Below, piece by piece: positions 20,170 through 28,652 of a DNA stretch of 64,000 nt. The DNA is taken from assembly GCF_003318235.1 (NCBI RefSeq), contig NZ_QOCG01000004.1, positions 62,001 through 126,000 of the forward strand, read 5' to 3'. How positions within the stretch are numbered: the first letter of the stretch is position 1; every line of letters begins with the position of its first letter. The stretch is from Loktanella sp. D2R18. Its GTDB lineage: Bacteria; Pseudomonadota; Alphaproteobacteria; Rhodobacterales; Rhodobacteraceae. The notes under the pieces are model-generated. The model saw only the letters and a list, made by a program, of their open reading frames with translations, searched no databases and was not told where the DNA came from. The position numbers and the translations under genes are program-made.

Positions 20170-20650
20170 CAGTTGGTTCATCCGGAATTGAGGCGGACAA
20201 AGCCGCGCGCCATGCATCCAACCGCGCAGCCAACGCCGGGTCTTGTAAAGCCAAAATTCCTGCGGCCATCAGCCCGCCGTTCTTTGCGCCAGCGGCCCCG
20301 ATGGCCATTGTCGCTACCGGAAAGCCGCGCGGCATTTGCAGAATAGAATAGAGGCTATCAACCCCAGACAGCGCCTTCGTTTGCACCGGGATACCAACAA
20401 CAGGCACCCGGGTTTTCGAGGCCATCATGCCCGGCAAATGCGCCGCACCGCCAGCACCGGCAATAATCACCTGTAATCCGCGATCCACGGCTGTTTTGCC
20501 GTAATCCCACAACCGATCCGGGGTACGATGGGCCGAGACGATTTTGGTCTCATAGGCGACCCCTAATTCATCAAGGACATCCGCCGCCTCACGCATCGTG
20601 GGCCAATCGGATTGGCTACCCATAATTATGCCAACAACAGGTTGCGTCAT
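20162..20650 (-). CDS. purE: N5-CAIR mutase PurE
   Basis: A 162-residue class I PurE. N-terminal [15 protein letters not shown] and [15 protein letters not shown] carry the active-site Ser, Asp and His; then [22 protein letters not shown]. It converts N5-CAIR to CAIR, the step after PurK. The partner purK overlaps by 8 bp. Length and motifs are normal. Confidence 0.97.
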   Translation of the reverse strand: MTQPVVGIIMGSQSDWPTMREAADVLDELGVAYETKIVSAHRTPDRLWDYGKTAVDRGLQVIIAGAGGAAHLPGMMASKTRVPVVGIPVQTKALSGVDSLYSILQMPRGFPVATMAIGAAGAKNGGLMAAGILALQDPALAARLDAWRAALSASIPDEPTDD

Positions 20651-20718
20651 ATGTTCTTATCCTCGGTTTCAAAAGGAAGCGGCACTATAGCCAAGGCGGA
20701 CAAAGCTGCAACGCCATA

Positions 20719-20958
20719 TCACGCGATAATATCTGGAAAAATGCGGTCTTCGAGCCGGACAATCTTGTCCTTGAGCATCAGTTTTTGTCGTTTAAGGCGT
20801 TTCAGCGTCAGCATATCGGGCGCCCCGGTTTCATGCAGCGCCGCAATCGCCGTATCAAGATCGCGATGCTCTTGTTTTAGAACGGCAAGTTCGACGCGCA
20901 GTACGTCGTCTTGATCCATTTTCGAAGAGTTATTCATCAACACTGCACCCAATTCCAT
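20719..20958 (-). CDS. DUF465 (YdcH-like) small coiled-coil protein
   Basis: A protein of up to 79 residues with the DUF465 pattern: LAVLKQEHRDLDTAIAAL, then TLKRLKRQKLMLKDKIVRLE and a short tail. It is predicted to be almost wholly helical and to form a coiled coil. Start uncertain: internal Mets at codons 8 and 14 would give 72 or 66 residues, and no start has a good ribosome-binding site. Upstream of purE on the same strand (68 bp gap). Function of the family is not known. Confidence 0.82.
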   Translation of the reverse strand: MELGAVLMNNSSKMDQDDVLRVELAVLKQEHRDLDTAIAALHETGAPDMLTLKRLKRQKLMLKDKIVRLEDRIFPDIIA

Positions 20959-21012
20959 TCGTTACGCCGACTATAGAACATGGCTTAGCATAAGACATCT
21001 TAATACTTGCCA

Positions 21013-21041
21013 CTTGATCAATCGGTCCGCACCCCCCATAT
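21013..21041 (+). promoter_or_regulatory. RpoH (sigma-32) type promoter of hsp20
   Basis: CTTGATC, 14 bp, CCCCATAT: a close match to the heat-shock sigma-factor consensus (CTTGAAA-N11-16-CCCCATNT), placed 64 bp before the Hsp20 start codon. Position and gene product agree, which makes this a good candidate. Confidence 0.72.
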
Positions 21042-21104
21042 TTTTACAAAGGTCGCCGAAACGGGGCCGCAAACGCGACAGTCGCTTAGCAAAGGACATG
21101 TCTT

Positions 21105-21518
21105 ATGACAAAATTGGCTTTGGGAACCCATCCGTTCCTTCTTGGATTTGAACAGCTTGAACGGCTGGTCGAACGCACCGCGAAAACCGGCAATGACGGT
21201 TACCCCCCTTATAACATCGAACAGACTTCGGAAAATTCGTACCGGATCACACTAGCGGTGGCAGGATTCGCCGAAAGCGATCTCGCGATTACGGTTGAGG
21301 ATAGCTCGCTTGTTATCCGCGGACGCCAAAACGATGACGCCGACGGGCGCGTGTATCTGCACCGGGGTATTGCAGCGCGTCAGTTTCAACGCTCTTTCGT
21401 GTTGGCAGATGGGGTCGATGTTGGCGAAGCAACCATCGAAAATGGACTGCTGCATGTCGATCTAACGCGCGCTGTGCCCGACCGTGTCGTGCAAACAATC
21501 AACATCCGGAAAGGGTAA
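21105..21518 (+). CDS. Small heat shock protein Hsp20 (IbpA-like)
   Basis: A 137-residue alpha-crystallin protein. The core runs from about 35 to 125: YPPYNIEQTSENSYRITLAVAGF, LVIRGRQ, VYLHRGIAARQFQRSF, and ENGLLHVDL. It binds unfolding proteins as an ATP-independent holdase. It is preceded by an RpoH-type promoter and followed after 3 bp by a DUF1150 gene, an arrangement common in Rhodobacterales. ibpA/hspD-type naming is not certain. Confidence 0.93.
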   Translation: MTKLALGTHPFLLGFEQLERLVERTAKTGNDGYPPYNIEQTSENSYRITLAVAGFAESDLAITVEDSSLVIRGRQNDDADGRVYLHRGIAARQFQRSFVLADGVDVGEATIENGLLHVDLTRAVPDRVVQTINIRKG

Positions 21519-21521
21519 GCC

Positions 21522-21746
21522 ATGGAAACCAAAATAGACCTTAACGCATTTGCGTCTGACATCGCTTACGTCAAACCCGTCTTGGCTGCTGATCTCCCTG
21601 ATGAGATACGCGATCAAGTTGGCGATCTGGAAACGTTGTTTTCAGTGCACAATGCCGAAGGTGAACAGCTTGCACTGGTCGCCAACCGCAAGTTGGCCTT
21701 TCATCTGGCGCGTGAAAACGACATGACACCCGTCACGGTGCACTAA
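21522..21746 (+). CDS. DUF1150 protein downstream of hsp20
   Basis: A 74-residue DUF1150 protein: IAYVKPVLAADLPDEI, then VGDLETLFSVHNAEGEQLAL and ANRKLAFHLARENDMTPVTVH. The family is short and alphaproteobacterial and is regularly encoded just after small heat shock genes, as here (3 bp gap, likely co-transcribed). Its function is unknown. The stop converges with the paralog gene at 21743 with a 4-bp overlap. Confidence 0.88.
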   Translation: METKIDLNAFASDIAYVKPVLAADLPDEIRDQVGDLETLFSVHNAEGEQLALVANRKLAFHLARENDMTPVTVH

Positions 21747-22573
21747 AGCCAAATACCGTAGGTATCTTGCATATATTTCACACAGGCGCTGTCCGCTTCA
21801 ACGCGGTTGGCGCCCTCGATTACGGAACGATGAAGTGCGGCCTCATCCGCGGCCCCTGTTTCTGGCGGAATGCCAAAACCAGCAGCGCAAAGGATGCCGA
21901 TCCCTTTGCGTTCCAAATGCCCCGATAGCCAAATGTCATCGACAGTCCAAAGAACTGGCGGGATATCAAACATCGTTTCGTCAAAGAAATCCGGCTTAAT
22001 CAACACCGCGCCCAGACCTTCGGCGATATGATCAAACCCGGCCCGGCGAAATTGCATCGCGCGGTGGGGTTTCGGGTCGATGACCCCTGTGGTGATCTGT
22101 TTTACTTTGCGGCGCAGCAGCTTGTAGACATGTAACGGCGTCGTCCGATGGCGCGGGCTTTTGCCGTGGCGCGAAGGCACCTTGATCCCGATCTTGTCAA
22201 CATGGTTCAGCACAGAGGTCGCAACTGCGATATCGGTACGGTCACCACGTGCAGCAATCATATGTTCAAACCATTGCGGATGATAAATGCGATCGTCATC
22301 ACAATAGATCAGGTCCGTATCGGTTCCAGCTAAATCACGCGCGGCAAAAAGAACCTTTGTTGCCGGGCCAATATCTTCGTCAGGTTGGATGATTGTGATC
22401 CCCTGCGGCACGTCCGGCAATTGACCATCCCAATCAGGAAAGCGGCGATACTTCTTTGGAATATACAGCCGGATTTCATCGCTTTGTACAGTTTGCTTAA
22501 GCAAACCTTCAAGCGCGGGCTGCAATTCTGAAAACCGTGGCGGGATCGCGGACAGGGAAACGACGAGGCTCAT
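21743..22573 (-). CDS. Glycosyltransferase-like protein, intact copy of three tandem paralogs
   Basis: A 276-residue protein resembling GT-A type glycosyltransferases. N-terminal VVSLSAIPPRFSELQPAL, a strand IRLYIPK, a predicted nucleotide-sugar region, and an acidic DXD-type motif LIYCDDDRIYHPQWF (Asp 92-94) that would bind the metal. A second acidic cluster, WTVDDIWLSGHLERKG, lies near residue 213. No membrane helix and no signal peptide. The sugar and acceptor are unknown. Two damaged paralogs follow upstream (22646-24055), sharing the same N-terminal and DXD motifs. Confidence 0.72.
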   Translation of the reverse strand: MSLVVSLSAIPPRFSELQPALEGLLKQTVQSDEIRLYIPKKYRRFPDWDGQLPDVPQGITIIQPDEDIGPATKVLFAARDLAGTDTDLIYCDDDRIYHPQWFEHMIAARGDRTDIAVATSVLNHVDKIGIKVPSRHGKSPRHRTTPLHVYKLLRRKVKQITTGVIDPKPHRAMQFRRAGFDHIAEGLGAVLIKPDFFDETMFDIPPVLWTVDDIWLSGHLERKGIGILCAAGFGIPPETGAADEAALHRSVIEGANRVEADSACVKYMQDTYGIWL

Positions 22574-22645
22574 GTATTTCTCTTAGGTTGGCGACAGTCA
22601 TATCGCTTGTTTTGTCTATGAATTGCTTGCGATGCATCCATCGTG

Positions 22646-23272
22646 CTAAATCCAAACACCATAGGTTTCCTGCATGTACTTGATACACGCGAGATTTGCG
22701 TCGACTCTATTCACACCCGCGACCGTCGCTTTATAAAGCGGCGAAGTTTCGCTGCTGCCGGTAATAAGCGGGTCTGCAAATCCGGCGCCCTGCCAGATCG
22801 CGATACCTTTACGCGCCATATGGCCTGACAACCAGATGTCATCGACGCTCCAGATAACGGGAGGGATGTCATATGCTGCGGCATCAAAGAAATGCGGTTT
22901 GACTAACACAGCCCCAAAACCTTCGGCGATGGATGCAAATCCGGGTCGACTAATCCTTCCACGTCTCAGTTTCGGTTGATCTTCACCAGTGTGCAGCTTG
23001 CGAATGATTTGTCTAAGCCGTTTCGCACGATACCTCAGATCTTTACGAAAAACCTGTGGCCCTTTGTGCGGCGGAAAACTCGGTACAATCTGCACCCGAC
23101 GAAACACCAACTCGCGGTCCAAAGTGGCTGTCGCAACGCAGCGATTGTGATGCCGTTTTCTGGCACGCAGCATCCGCGCAAACCAATCAGGTTCATAGAT
23201 CCTATCATCGCCACAATAGATGATATCGCAATCAGTGCCCTGCAAATCATCCGCATCAAACAAGACTTTACT
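22646..23272 (-). pseudogene. Second paralog, N-terminus lost at IS66 junction
   Basis: This frame matches the intact copy from its residue 72 (SKVLF) to the end: IIYCGDDRIYEPDWFARML, then AAYDIPPVIWSVDDIWLSGHMARKG, ending KYMQETYGVWI. Everything before SKVLF is missing and replaced by foreign DNA at 23272/23273. The first available ATG lies just inside the remaining part (23263). The DXD-like motif has C-G-D-D in place of C-D-D-D. Without about 71 N-terminal residues, which hold the nucleotide-binding strand, it is probably non-functional. Confidence 0.75.
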
Positions 23273-23287
23273 ATAACCGCTCCATTG

Positions 23288-23583
23288 TTACCGCGGTGAT
23301 TTGGCCTTGATGCGGGCGACAAGTTCAGCGTCATCTACGAAGTCTTCAAGGAACTCATGCCAGGTTTTGGTGGTTATGCGGGCATCGCGGATCATGTCCG
23401 TCAGCTCCGCGATGCCGTCCTCGGTCAGTGCATCGACGGTTTCGTCAGCACCGGCATAGACGCTGACGATGTTGCCATAGGCATATGATCATCATTGGAG
23501 ATGATGGCTTGGAGAAGCGCGACATCCTCGCCCAGCTTTGTGGCGACGTAGTCGATGGTGCAGGCATGTGTCACCGCAGCCAT
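23288..23583 (-). pseudogene. IS66-associated small ORF, frameshifted
   Basis: Begins MAAVTHACTIDYVATKLGED at the ATG that overlaps the transposase stop. After about 32 codons (near 23486) the sensible reading passes to another frame, giving YGNIVSVYAGADETVDALTE and, later, TTKTWHEFLEDFVDDAEL before a TAA at 23288-23290. The total of 296 nt is not a multiple of three, in line with one indel. I do not know the protein's role; its position suggests it belongs to the IS. Confidence 0.55.
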
Positions 23584-23705
23584 TAGGCAGCCTCTGAGTG
23601 GACGGTGGTTTGCGGCACCCAATTCCACGGCAACAACTCATCCAGCCGGTTGATCTTGTGGTCGTGGATGCGGTCGAGAATGTCCGCGAGATACCCGCCG
23701 GCGAA
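23583..23705 (-). pseudogene. IS66 transposase, C-terminal fragment
   Basis: About 41 codons: GYLADILDRIHDHKINRLDELLPWNW and a short tail ending at the TAA at 23583-23585. The run of Asp-Ile-Leu-Asp-Arg-Ile and Arg-Leu-Asp-Glu-Leu-Leu-Pro-Trp is the IS66 (DDE) transposase C-terminus. The catalytic domain is gone, so the element cannot move itself. The stop overlaps the ATG of the companion ORF (TAATG). Confidence 0.75.
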
Positions 23706-24055
23706 ATACACGCATCCGGGTGCCGCAACCCCGCCTCGATCATTCGTGCAAACCGCGTAGGTTCGTAGACCATATCGTCGTCGCAATAGATAATATTGCA
23801 GTCACTTCCGCGTAGATCGTCGACTGCGAATAGCACCTTACTCGCAGGGCCGAGATCATCATCAGTTTGGATAACGCGCACACCTTTGGGGACATCTGGC
23901 ATCTCGCCGGCATACCCTGGAAAGCGCCGAAATCTTTTAGGCAGGTAAAGACGTATCTCATCAATCTTCGCCGTTTGCGCGATGAGGCTTTCAAGAACCG
24001 GCCCAAGATGGCCAAATCGGGGAGGAATCGCTGCAAGCGAAACAATCGTAGGCAC
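23706..24055 (-). pseudogene. Third paralog, C-terminal two-thirds lost at IS66 remnant
   Basis: Starts MPTIVSLAAIPPRFGHLGPV and keeps about 117 codons, including VRVIQTDDDLGPASKVLF and the DXD-like IIYCDDDMVYEPTRFARMI. After RHPDACI the frame runs into the IS66 remnant, so the open frame that continues to 23492 has a non-native tail. Residues 72-117 are present both here and in the second paralog with different sequence. These were therefore two genes, not one gene split by insertion. Confidence 0.75.
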
Positions 24056-24084
24056 ACCGCTTCTCCAGTTTGTGGGGTTGTTCG

Positions 24085-25794
24085 CTACCCTTTAATAAGC
24101 CCCATGCTTTCGAGCTTCAAGATCACTTGGTGCGCGCAATTGTCGACAGCTACACTTTCTGTTTCAAGGCTCAACTCTGGGGCCTCAGGCACATCGTAAG
24201 GATCCGAAATCCCCGTGAATTCTTTAATCTTGCCTTCGCGCGCCAGCTTATACAGGCCCTTACGGTCCCGGCGTTCACATTCTTCGATTGTGGTGGCGAC
24301 GTGTACTTCGATGAATGCGCCAAATTGTTCGATATCTTCACGTACTGCTCGGCGGGTTGTCGCGTATGGAGCGATTGGCGCGCAGATCGCGATACCACCG
24401 TTCTTGGTAATCTCAGACGCGACATAACCGATACGGCGGATGTTCAGATCGCGGTGTTCTTTGCTAAAGCCCAATTCGGACGACAGGTTTTTGCGCACGA
24501 TATCGCCATCCAACAGCGTCACCGGGCGGCCGCCCATTTCCATCAATTTAACCATCAACGCGTTGGCAATTGTGGATTTCCCAGAACCCGAGAAGCCAGT
24601 GAAGAACACGGTAAACCCTTGGCTCGCCCGTGGGGGGCGGGTTTTACGCAGTTCTTCAACCACAGTTGGAAAGCTGAACCATTCAGGAATTTCCAGCCCT
24701 TCGGCCAAACGACGGCGCAATTCGGTGCCCGAAATATTCAAGATGGTCACATCGTCTTTGTCAGTGATTTCATCTGCGGGTTCGTATTGGGCGCGATCTT
24801 GCACATAAACCATGTGCTTAAAATCGACCATTTCGATGCCCATTTCTTCTTGGTACTCGCGGAACAAATCCTGCGCATCATAGGGGCCGTAAAAATCTTC
24901 ACCGGCAGAGTTTTTGCCGGGGCCGGCGTGATCACGGCCAACGATAAAGTGGGTACAACCGTGGTTTTTACGGATCAGACCATGCCAGACCGCCTCACGT
25001 GGGCCAGCCATGCGCATTGCGAGGTTCAGCAGTGACATCGCGGTAGTGGACGCTGGGTACTGGTCAAGCACCGCCTCATAGCAACGCACACGGGTAAAGT
25101 GATCAATATCGCCCGGTTTCGTCAGGCCGACGATAGGATGGATCAGCAGGTTGGCTTGCGCTTCACGCGCGGCGCGGAATGTCAGTTCTTGGTGCGCGCG
25201 GTGCAGCGGATTGCGAGTTTGGAAGGCCACAACTTTGCGCCAGCCCATCTTACGGAAATAGGCGCGCAATTCGTTTGGCGTATCGCGACGTGCACGGAAA
25301 TCATAGTGCACAGGCTGCTGGATACCCGTAACAGGGCCACCCAAGTAAACGGCACCCGCGTGGTTATGCAGATAGTTCACCGCCGGGTGGGCGCTATCAT
25401 CAGCGCCAAAAACCTTTTCGGCTTCGCGGGCTTTGTTCGGCACCCATTTGTCCGTGACAGTCATCGTCGCGAGGATCACACCCTCTTGGTCGCGCAGCGC
25501 AATGTCTTGACCAACCGTGATGGTTTCTGCGAATTTTTCGGTCACATCCAGCGTGATCGGCATCGGCCATAGCGTGCCATCAGCCGTGCGCATGTTTTCC
25601 ACGACGCCGTTGTAATCAGCCTCGGACAAGAACCCTTTGAGCGGGTTGAAACCGCCGTTCATCAACAATTCAAGATCGCAAATCTGACGCGGTGTCAGAT
25701 CGTGGCTGACCAAATCGCCAGCCTCTGCCTTAAGTTTTTGGGCGCTGTCATATGAAACGAAGAGTTCGGGGATCGGGGCCAGGTCTTGGGTCAT
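24085..25794 (-). CDS. Bifunctional ATP sulfurylase / APS kinase (SAT-CysC fusion)
   Basis: A 569-residue fusion that activates sulfate to APS and then PAPS. Start at MTQDLAPIPELFVSYDSAQK; the longer frame adds an unlikely tail. The N-terminal sulfurylase (about 1-385) shows QTRNPLHRAHQELT and GRDHAGPGKN, the homo-oligomeric Sat type. The C-terminal APS kinase (about 390-569) has the P-loop FTGFSGSGKSTIA and LDGDIVRKNLSSELGFS. No separate cysD/cysN is nearby. Neighbours are unrelated, so pathway coupling is inferred only from domain fusion. Confidence 0.94.
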   Translation of the reverse strand: MTQDLAPIPELFVSYDSAQKLKAEAGDLVSHDLTPRQICDLELLMNGGFNPLKGFLSEADYNGVVENMRTADGTLWPMPITLDVTEKFAETITVGQDIALRDQEGVILATMTVTDKWVPNKAREAEKVFGADDSAHPAVNYLHNHAGAVYLGGPVTGIQQPVHYDFRARRDTPNELRAYFRKMGWRKVVAFQTRNPLHRAHQELTFRAAREAQANLLIHPIVGLTKPGDIDHFTRVRCYEAVLDQYPASTTAMSLLNLAMRMAGPREAVWHGLIRKNHGCTHFIVGRDHAGPGKNSAGEDFYGPYDAQDLFREYQEEMGIEMVDFKHMVYVQDRAQYEPADEITDKDDVTILNISGTELRRRLAEGLEIPEWFSFPTVVEELRKTRPPRASQGFTVFFTGFSGSGKSTIANALMVKLMEMGGRPVTLLDGDIVRKNLSSELGFSKEHRDLNIRRIGYVASEITKNGGIAICAPIAPYATTRRAVREDIEQFGAFIEVHVATTIEECERRDRKGLYKLAREGKIKEFTGISDPYDVPEAPELSLETESVAVDNCAHQVILKLESMGLIKG

Positions 25795-25974
25795 GAATGC
25801 TCTCTGACTATGATGTGTAATTTCGGGCGGGGATAGCCCCGCATCAGGGCCAATGTCTAGCACAACAAAGCAGAAAAGACAGGTGTTCGCGTGTTCATCC
25901 CATCCGCAGAACCAAATCGGCACCAATGCGCCGCAATTGGTCTATGTGTATGCGCGGCGCATAGCGTAAACTAG

Positions 25975-26001
25975 AAAGGCCAGCCGCACCGCAGCTGACC
26001 T
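25975..26001 (-). terminator. Probable terminator of trxB
   Basis: On the minus strand, 24 bp after the trxB stop: stem AGGTCAGC / GCTGGCCT (one G-U pair), loop of about 9 nt, followed by TTTCT. A modest but well-placed Rho-independent terminator. Confidence 0.55.
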
Positions 26002-26024
26002 CTAACCATAATAAATCGCAGAAT

Positions 26025-26966
26025 TTATTCTTGTTCGGCGATAAACCGTTCAGCATCCAGCGCCGCCATGCAGCCCATTCCGGCAGACGTCACCGCCTGA
26101 CGGTAGACGTGGTCGGTCAAATCGCCTGCGGCGAAAACGCCGGGAATTGCCGTGCGCGTGCTGCCCGGCTCAACTGCGACATAACCGCCGCTGTGCAATT
26201 CCAGTTGATCTTTGACCAGTTCAGATGCAGGCGCATGGCCGATCGCGATAAACACGCCTTTGGCCGGGATATCTGTAATTTCACCGGTCTTGGTGTGCTT
26301 GACCTTCACGCCTTCGACACCCAGCGGCATATCGGTGCCATAAACCTCGTCAATTTCATGAAACCAAAGCGTTTCGATCTTGGGGTTCTTTTCCAAACGG
26401 TTCTGAAGGATCTTTTCCGCGCGTAATTCGTCGCGACGGTGCACAAGCGTCACTTTGGAGGCAAAGTTGGTCAGAAAGAGCGCCTCTTCAACAGCCGTAT
26501 TACCACCGCCGACAACAACGATCTCTTGGCCGCGGTAAAAGAACCCGTCACATGTCGCACAGGCGCTGACGCCAAAACCTTTGAACTTTTCTTCGGTGGG
26601 CAGGCCAAGCCATTTGGCACGCGCGCCAGTACATAGGATCACAGCATCGGCTGTATATACCGTGCCACTGTCGGATTGCGCCGTGAAAGGACGGTTTTGC
26701 AGGTCCAGTTCGGTGATGATGTCACCGATAATCTCACACCCCATTGCACGCGCATGTGCCTCTTGGCGGATCATCAGATCGGGGCCTTGGACTTCGGTAT
26801 CACCAGGCCAGTTTTCAACTTCGGTTGTTGTTGTCAACTGACCACCTGGTTCAATCCCTTGCACAAGGATCGGTTCCAGCATTGCGCGCGCGGCATAGAC
26901 CCCAGCGGTATAGCCCGCGGGGCCAGAGCCGATGATCAGAACTTTGGTATGGCGGGTCTCGGACAT
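26025..26966 (-). CDS. trxB: Thioredoxin-disulfide reductase TrxB
   Basis: A 313-residue flavoprotein moving electrons from NADPH to thioredoxin. Started at [20 protein letters not shown]; the open frame extends 100 codons upstream, but that part lacks coding character and crosses the divergent promoter region. Motifs: FAD-binding [16 protein letters not shown], redox-active CATC in [18 protein letters not shown]-binding [15 protein letters not shown], and the late FAD motif [20 protein letters not shown]. Divergent from an Lrp-type regulator with 166 bp between. Confidence 0.95.
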   Translation of the reverse strand: MSETRHTKVLIIGSGPAGYTAGVYAARAMLEPILVQGIEPGGQLTTTTEVENWPGDTEVQGPDLMIRQEAHARAMGCEIIGDIITELDLQNRPFTAQSDSGTVYTADAVILCTGARAKWLGLPTEEKFKGFGVSACATCDGFFYRGQEIVVVGGGNTAVEEALFLTNFASKVTLVHRRDELRAEKILQNRLEKNPKIETLWFHEIDEVYGTDMPLGVEGVKVKHTKTGEITDIPAKGVFIAIGHAPASELVKDQLELHSGGYVAVEPGSTRTAIPGVFAAGDLTDHVYRQAVTSAGMGCMAALDAERFIAEQE

Positions 26967-27132
26967 GGTGGGGCTCTCTTTATGCGATTTGTTTACGATA
27001 TAGCGGCGCAGCCCGCCGGATGAAAGACCACGCATAACGGGCATGCAGACATCAATAGTTACCAGAACTTGAAATAATATTGCGCCCACCCGCACAGTTG
27101 CGTAGTATTTGGAAAAACACAAAGGATCCCCG

Positions 27133-27633
27133 ATGCCCGGCACGAAACTTGATGAAATCGATCGCATGATTCTTGCCGAATTGCAGGCGGACGGGCGCAT
27201 GACCAATGTTGAACTTGCCAAGCGCGTCGGAATTTCCGCCCCGCCTTGTCTGCGCCGCGTGCGCACGCTTGAAGAGCAAGGGTTTATCCACGGCTACCAT
27301 GCGGATGTGAATGCCCGAGAACTCGGCTTCGAAGTGCAGGTCTTTGCGATGGTCGGTCTGGTCAGTCAGGCCGAAGTGGACCTGAGCGCTTTTGAAAAGC
27401 GTTGCGAGGGCTGGCCGCTGGTCCGCGAATGTCACATGCTGAACGGCGAAGTTGATTTCATCTTGAAATGTGTGGCGCCTGATCTGCGCAGTTTTCAACG
27501 GTTCCTGACAGAAGAATTAACCAGCGCCGAAAACGTGGCGTCGGTGAAGACGTCGCTGGTGATCCGCGGTGCCAAAGACCAACCCGGCGTACCATTTGAT
27601 GTGCTTGAGGCGCGGCTGGCGCAGCAGGCTTAG
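27133..27633 (+). CDS. Lrp/AsnC family transcriptional regulator
   Basis: A 166-residue regulator: N-terminal winged helix ([20 protein letters not shown], then [20 protein letters not shown]) and a C-terminal RAM/AsnC effector domain (about 75-155). Start at [14 protein letters not shown] because AAAGGA lies 6 bp upstream; an ATG 24 bp earlier has no ribosome-binding site. It is divergent from trxB, so it may control itself and possibly trxB. Ligand unknown, though family members sense amino acids. Confidence 0.93.
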   Translation: MPGTKLDEIDRMILAELQADGRMTNVELAKRVGISAPPCLRRVRTLEEQGFIHGYHADVNARELGFEVQVFAMVGLVSQAEVDLSAFEKRCEGWPLVRECHMLNGEVDFILKCVAPDLRSFQRFLTEELTSAENVASVKTSLVIRGAKDQPGVPFDVLEARLAQQA

Positions 27634-27937
27634 TTGCGCACAGCCCACAACCCTCAATCGCATCAAAGGCTTTCGATTGTATTGGTGGCCGGAGCACCAA
27701 TTTAGACAAAGACAATGGTGTGGTTTTTCACTCAATCCTTAGGGGTCTTGGTGTTAATTTTCTATCGATGCTGGGCGGCTGGCATCCTTTTTTTTGCAAT
27801 ATACAATAAGCCCCTAGCGCCAATACGAATGACAAAATTGCCCCGCCTGCCAAGCTTGCGACCTTAGGGTTGGACAGGAACCCTTAAAGTTGCAATAAAC
27901 CCTTCATAAACTGTAATTAATGTTCCGGAGGTAATAT
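27634..27937. other. Intergenic region after the Lrp gene
   Basis: About 304 bp without a supportable gene, AT-rich in its second half. A small hairpin at 27681-27701 (ATTGGTG / CACCAAT, followed by TT) may end the Lrp transcript but has almost no T-run. The last 40 bp include a GGAGG ribosome-binding site for the lipoprotein gene. Confidence 0.6.
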
Positions 27938-28456
27938 ATGTTATCGAACACTCCCCTAAAAATTTCTACCCTCATTGCCGCCCTGTCTCTGACAGGTTGC
28001 GTCGAAACAACGAGCTCGCAAAGCACCGCAGTTGAGGCACCGGAAGCTGTGGCAACTGCTCCGGCAGCCGCGGCTACCATCGAAGACACCCCCATCGTCA
28101 CTGCAAACTTCGGTAGTGGTGGCGGAAGCTGGGAAGGGTTTGGCAACATCCTGTTTCGCTATGCTGTAATTGAGCAAAACAATGAGGTTTACATCTGCGG
28201 CGCCTACACTGGGCGAGGGTCCACAAACATACGCAAGCTCTCACGCGAGGTGATGCGCCAGGCGACGGCAACTTCAAACGGCCAGACAATTTTGCGTAAT
28301 ATGCGCTTCTTCAAGGAAGTCTCAAATTCGCATTTGTCCACTTCGCTGGTCGGTGTCGAAACGAATTGCCGCTCAACTGGACAATCCGTTGATGCAGTTC
28401 CATTGAATAGCATCCGCGTCCAAACCCACGAAGGCCGCTATCGCGTCAGGACCTAA
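27938..28456 (+). CDS. Putative lipoprotein, unknown function
   Basis: A 172-residue protein with a signal sequence ending in a lipobox (ALSLTGC, Cys 21), then a Ser/Thr/Ala-rich linker. A globular C-terminal part has two further cysteines (VYICGAY and VETNCRS) that could form a disulfide in the periplasm. GGAGG lies 6 bp before the ATG. I recognise no domain. It is convergent with the ccoNOQP operon and separated from it by a strong terminator. The lipid anchor is inferred from the lipobox. Confidence 0.7.
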   Translation: MLSNTPLKISTLIAALSLTGCVETTSSQSTAVEAPEAVATAPAAAATIEDTPIVTANFGSGGGSWEGFGNILFRYAVIEQNNEVYICGAYTGRGSTNIRKLSREVMRQATATSNGQTILRNMRFFKEVSNSHLSTSLVGVETNCRSTGQSVDAVPLNSIRVQTHEGRYRVRT

Positions 28457-28568
28457 GGGCGGAGCGCGCGTAGGCTTTACCCGATGTGGCGGGCCATGCT
28501 GACTGAGTTCATCAGTTGCGGATCAAAATATCCGCGCGTTATTATAAACTCTAATTTTACAATACGAA

Positions 28569-28598
28569 AAAGGGCACCTACTTGCGTAGGTGCCCTTT
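28569..28598. terminator. Terminator of ccoNOQP, also facing the lipoprotein gene
   Basis: A 13-bp perfect stem (AAAGGGCACCTAC / GTAGGTGCCCTTT) with a 4-nt loop. Read on the minus strand it ends in TTTTTC, a classical Rho-independent terminator 55 bp after ccoP. On the plus strand the T-run is short. Confidence 0.88.
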
Positions 28599-28652
28599 CC
28601 TTCACTGGGTACGTACCGTTGCGCGAACAGATGGTACGGTGCCTTGTGATTC

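Larger units (their letters stand above)
23273..23705 (-). mobile_element. IS66-family insertion sequence remnant
   Basis: About 430 bp between two truncated paralogs. It contains the C-terminal end of an IS66 transposase and a frameshifted companion ORF. The outer end at 23273 reads ATAACCGCTCC, which resembles the GTAA-GCG type termini of IS66 elements. The other edge (about 23700-23720) cuts the transposase internally, so it is a deletion border, not an IS end. Edges are set by loss of homology to the paralogs and are good to about 15 bp. Confidence 0.7.

Noticed and set aside
19531..20346. A 271-codon frame opposite purK/purE
   Set aside because: Antisense shadow of two well-defined purine genes, Arg-rich composition.
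23492..24055. An intact 187-codon gene reading through the IS66 junction
   Set aside because: Homology to the intact paralog stops near codon 117 and the rest is translated out of frame from IS66 DNA, so it is a truncated gene with a foreign tail.
24070..25035. A 321-codon frame opposite the sulfurylase/APS kinase gene
   Set aside because: Antisense to conserved APS kinase and sulfurylase motifs.
26967..27266. A 100-codon N-terminal extension of TrxB
   Set aside because: It crosses the divergent promoter region towards the Lrp gene, and TrxB proteins start at the GSGPAG fold.
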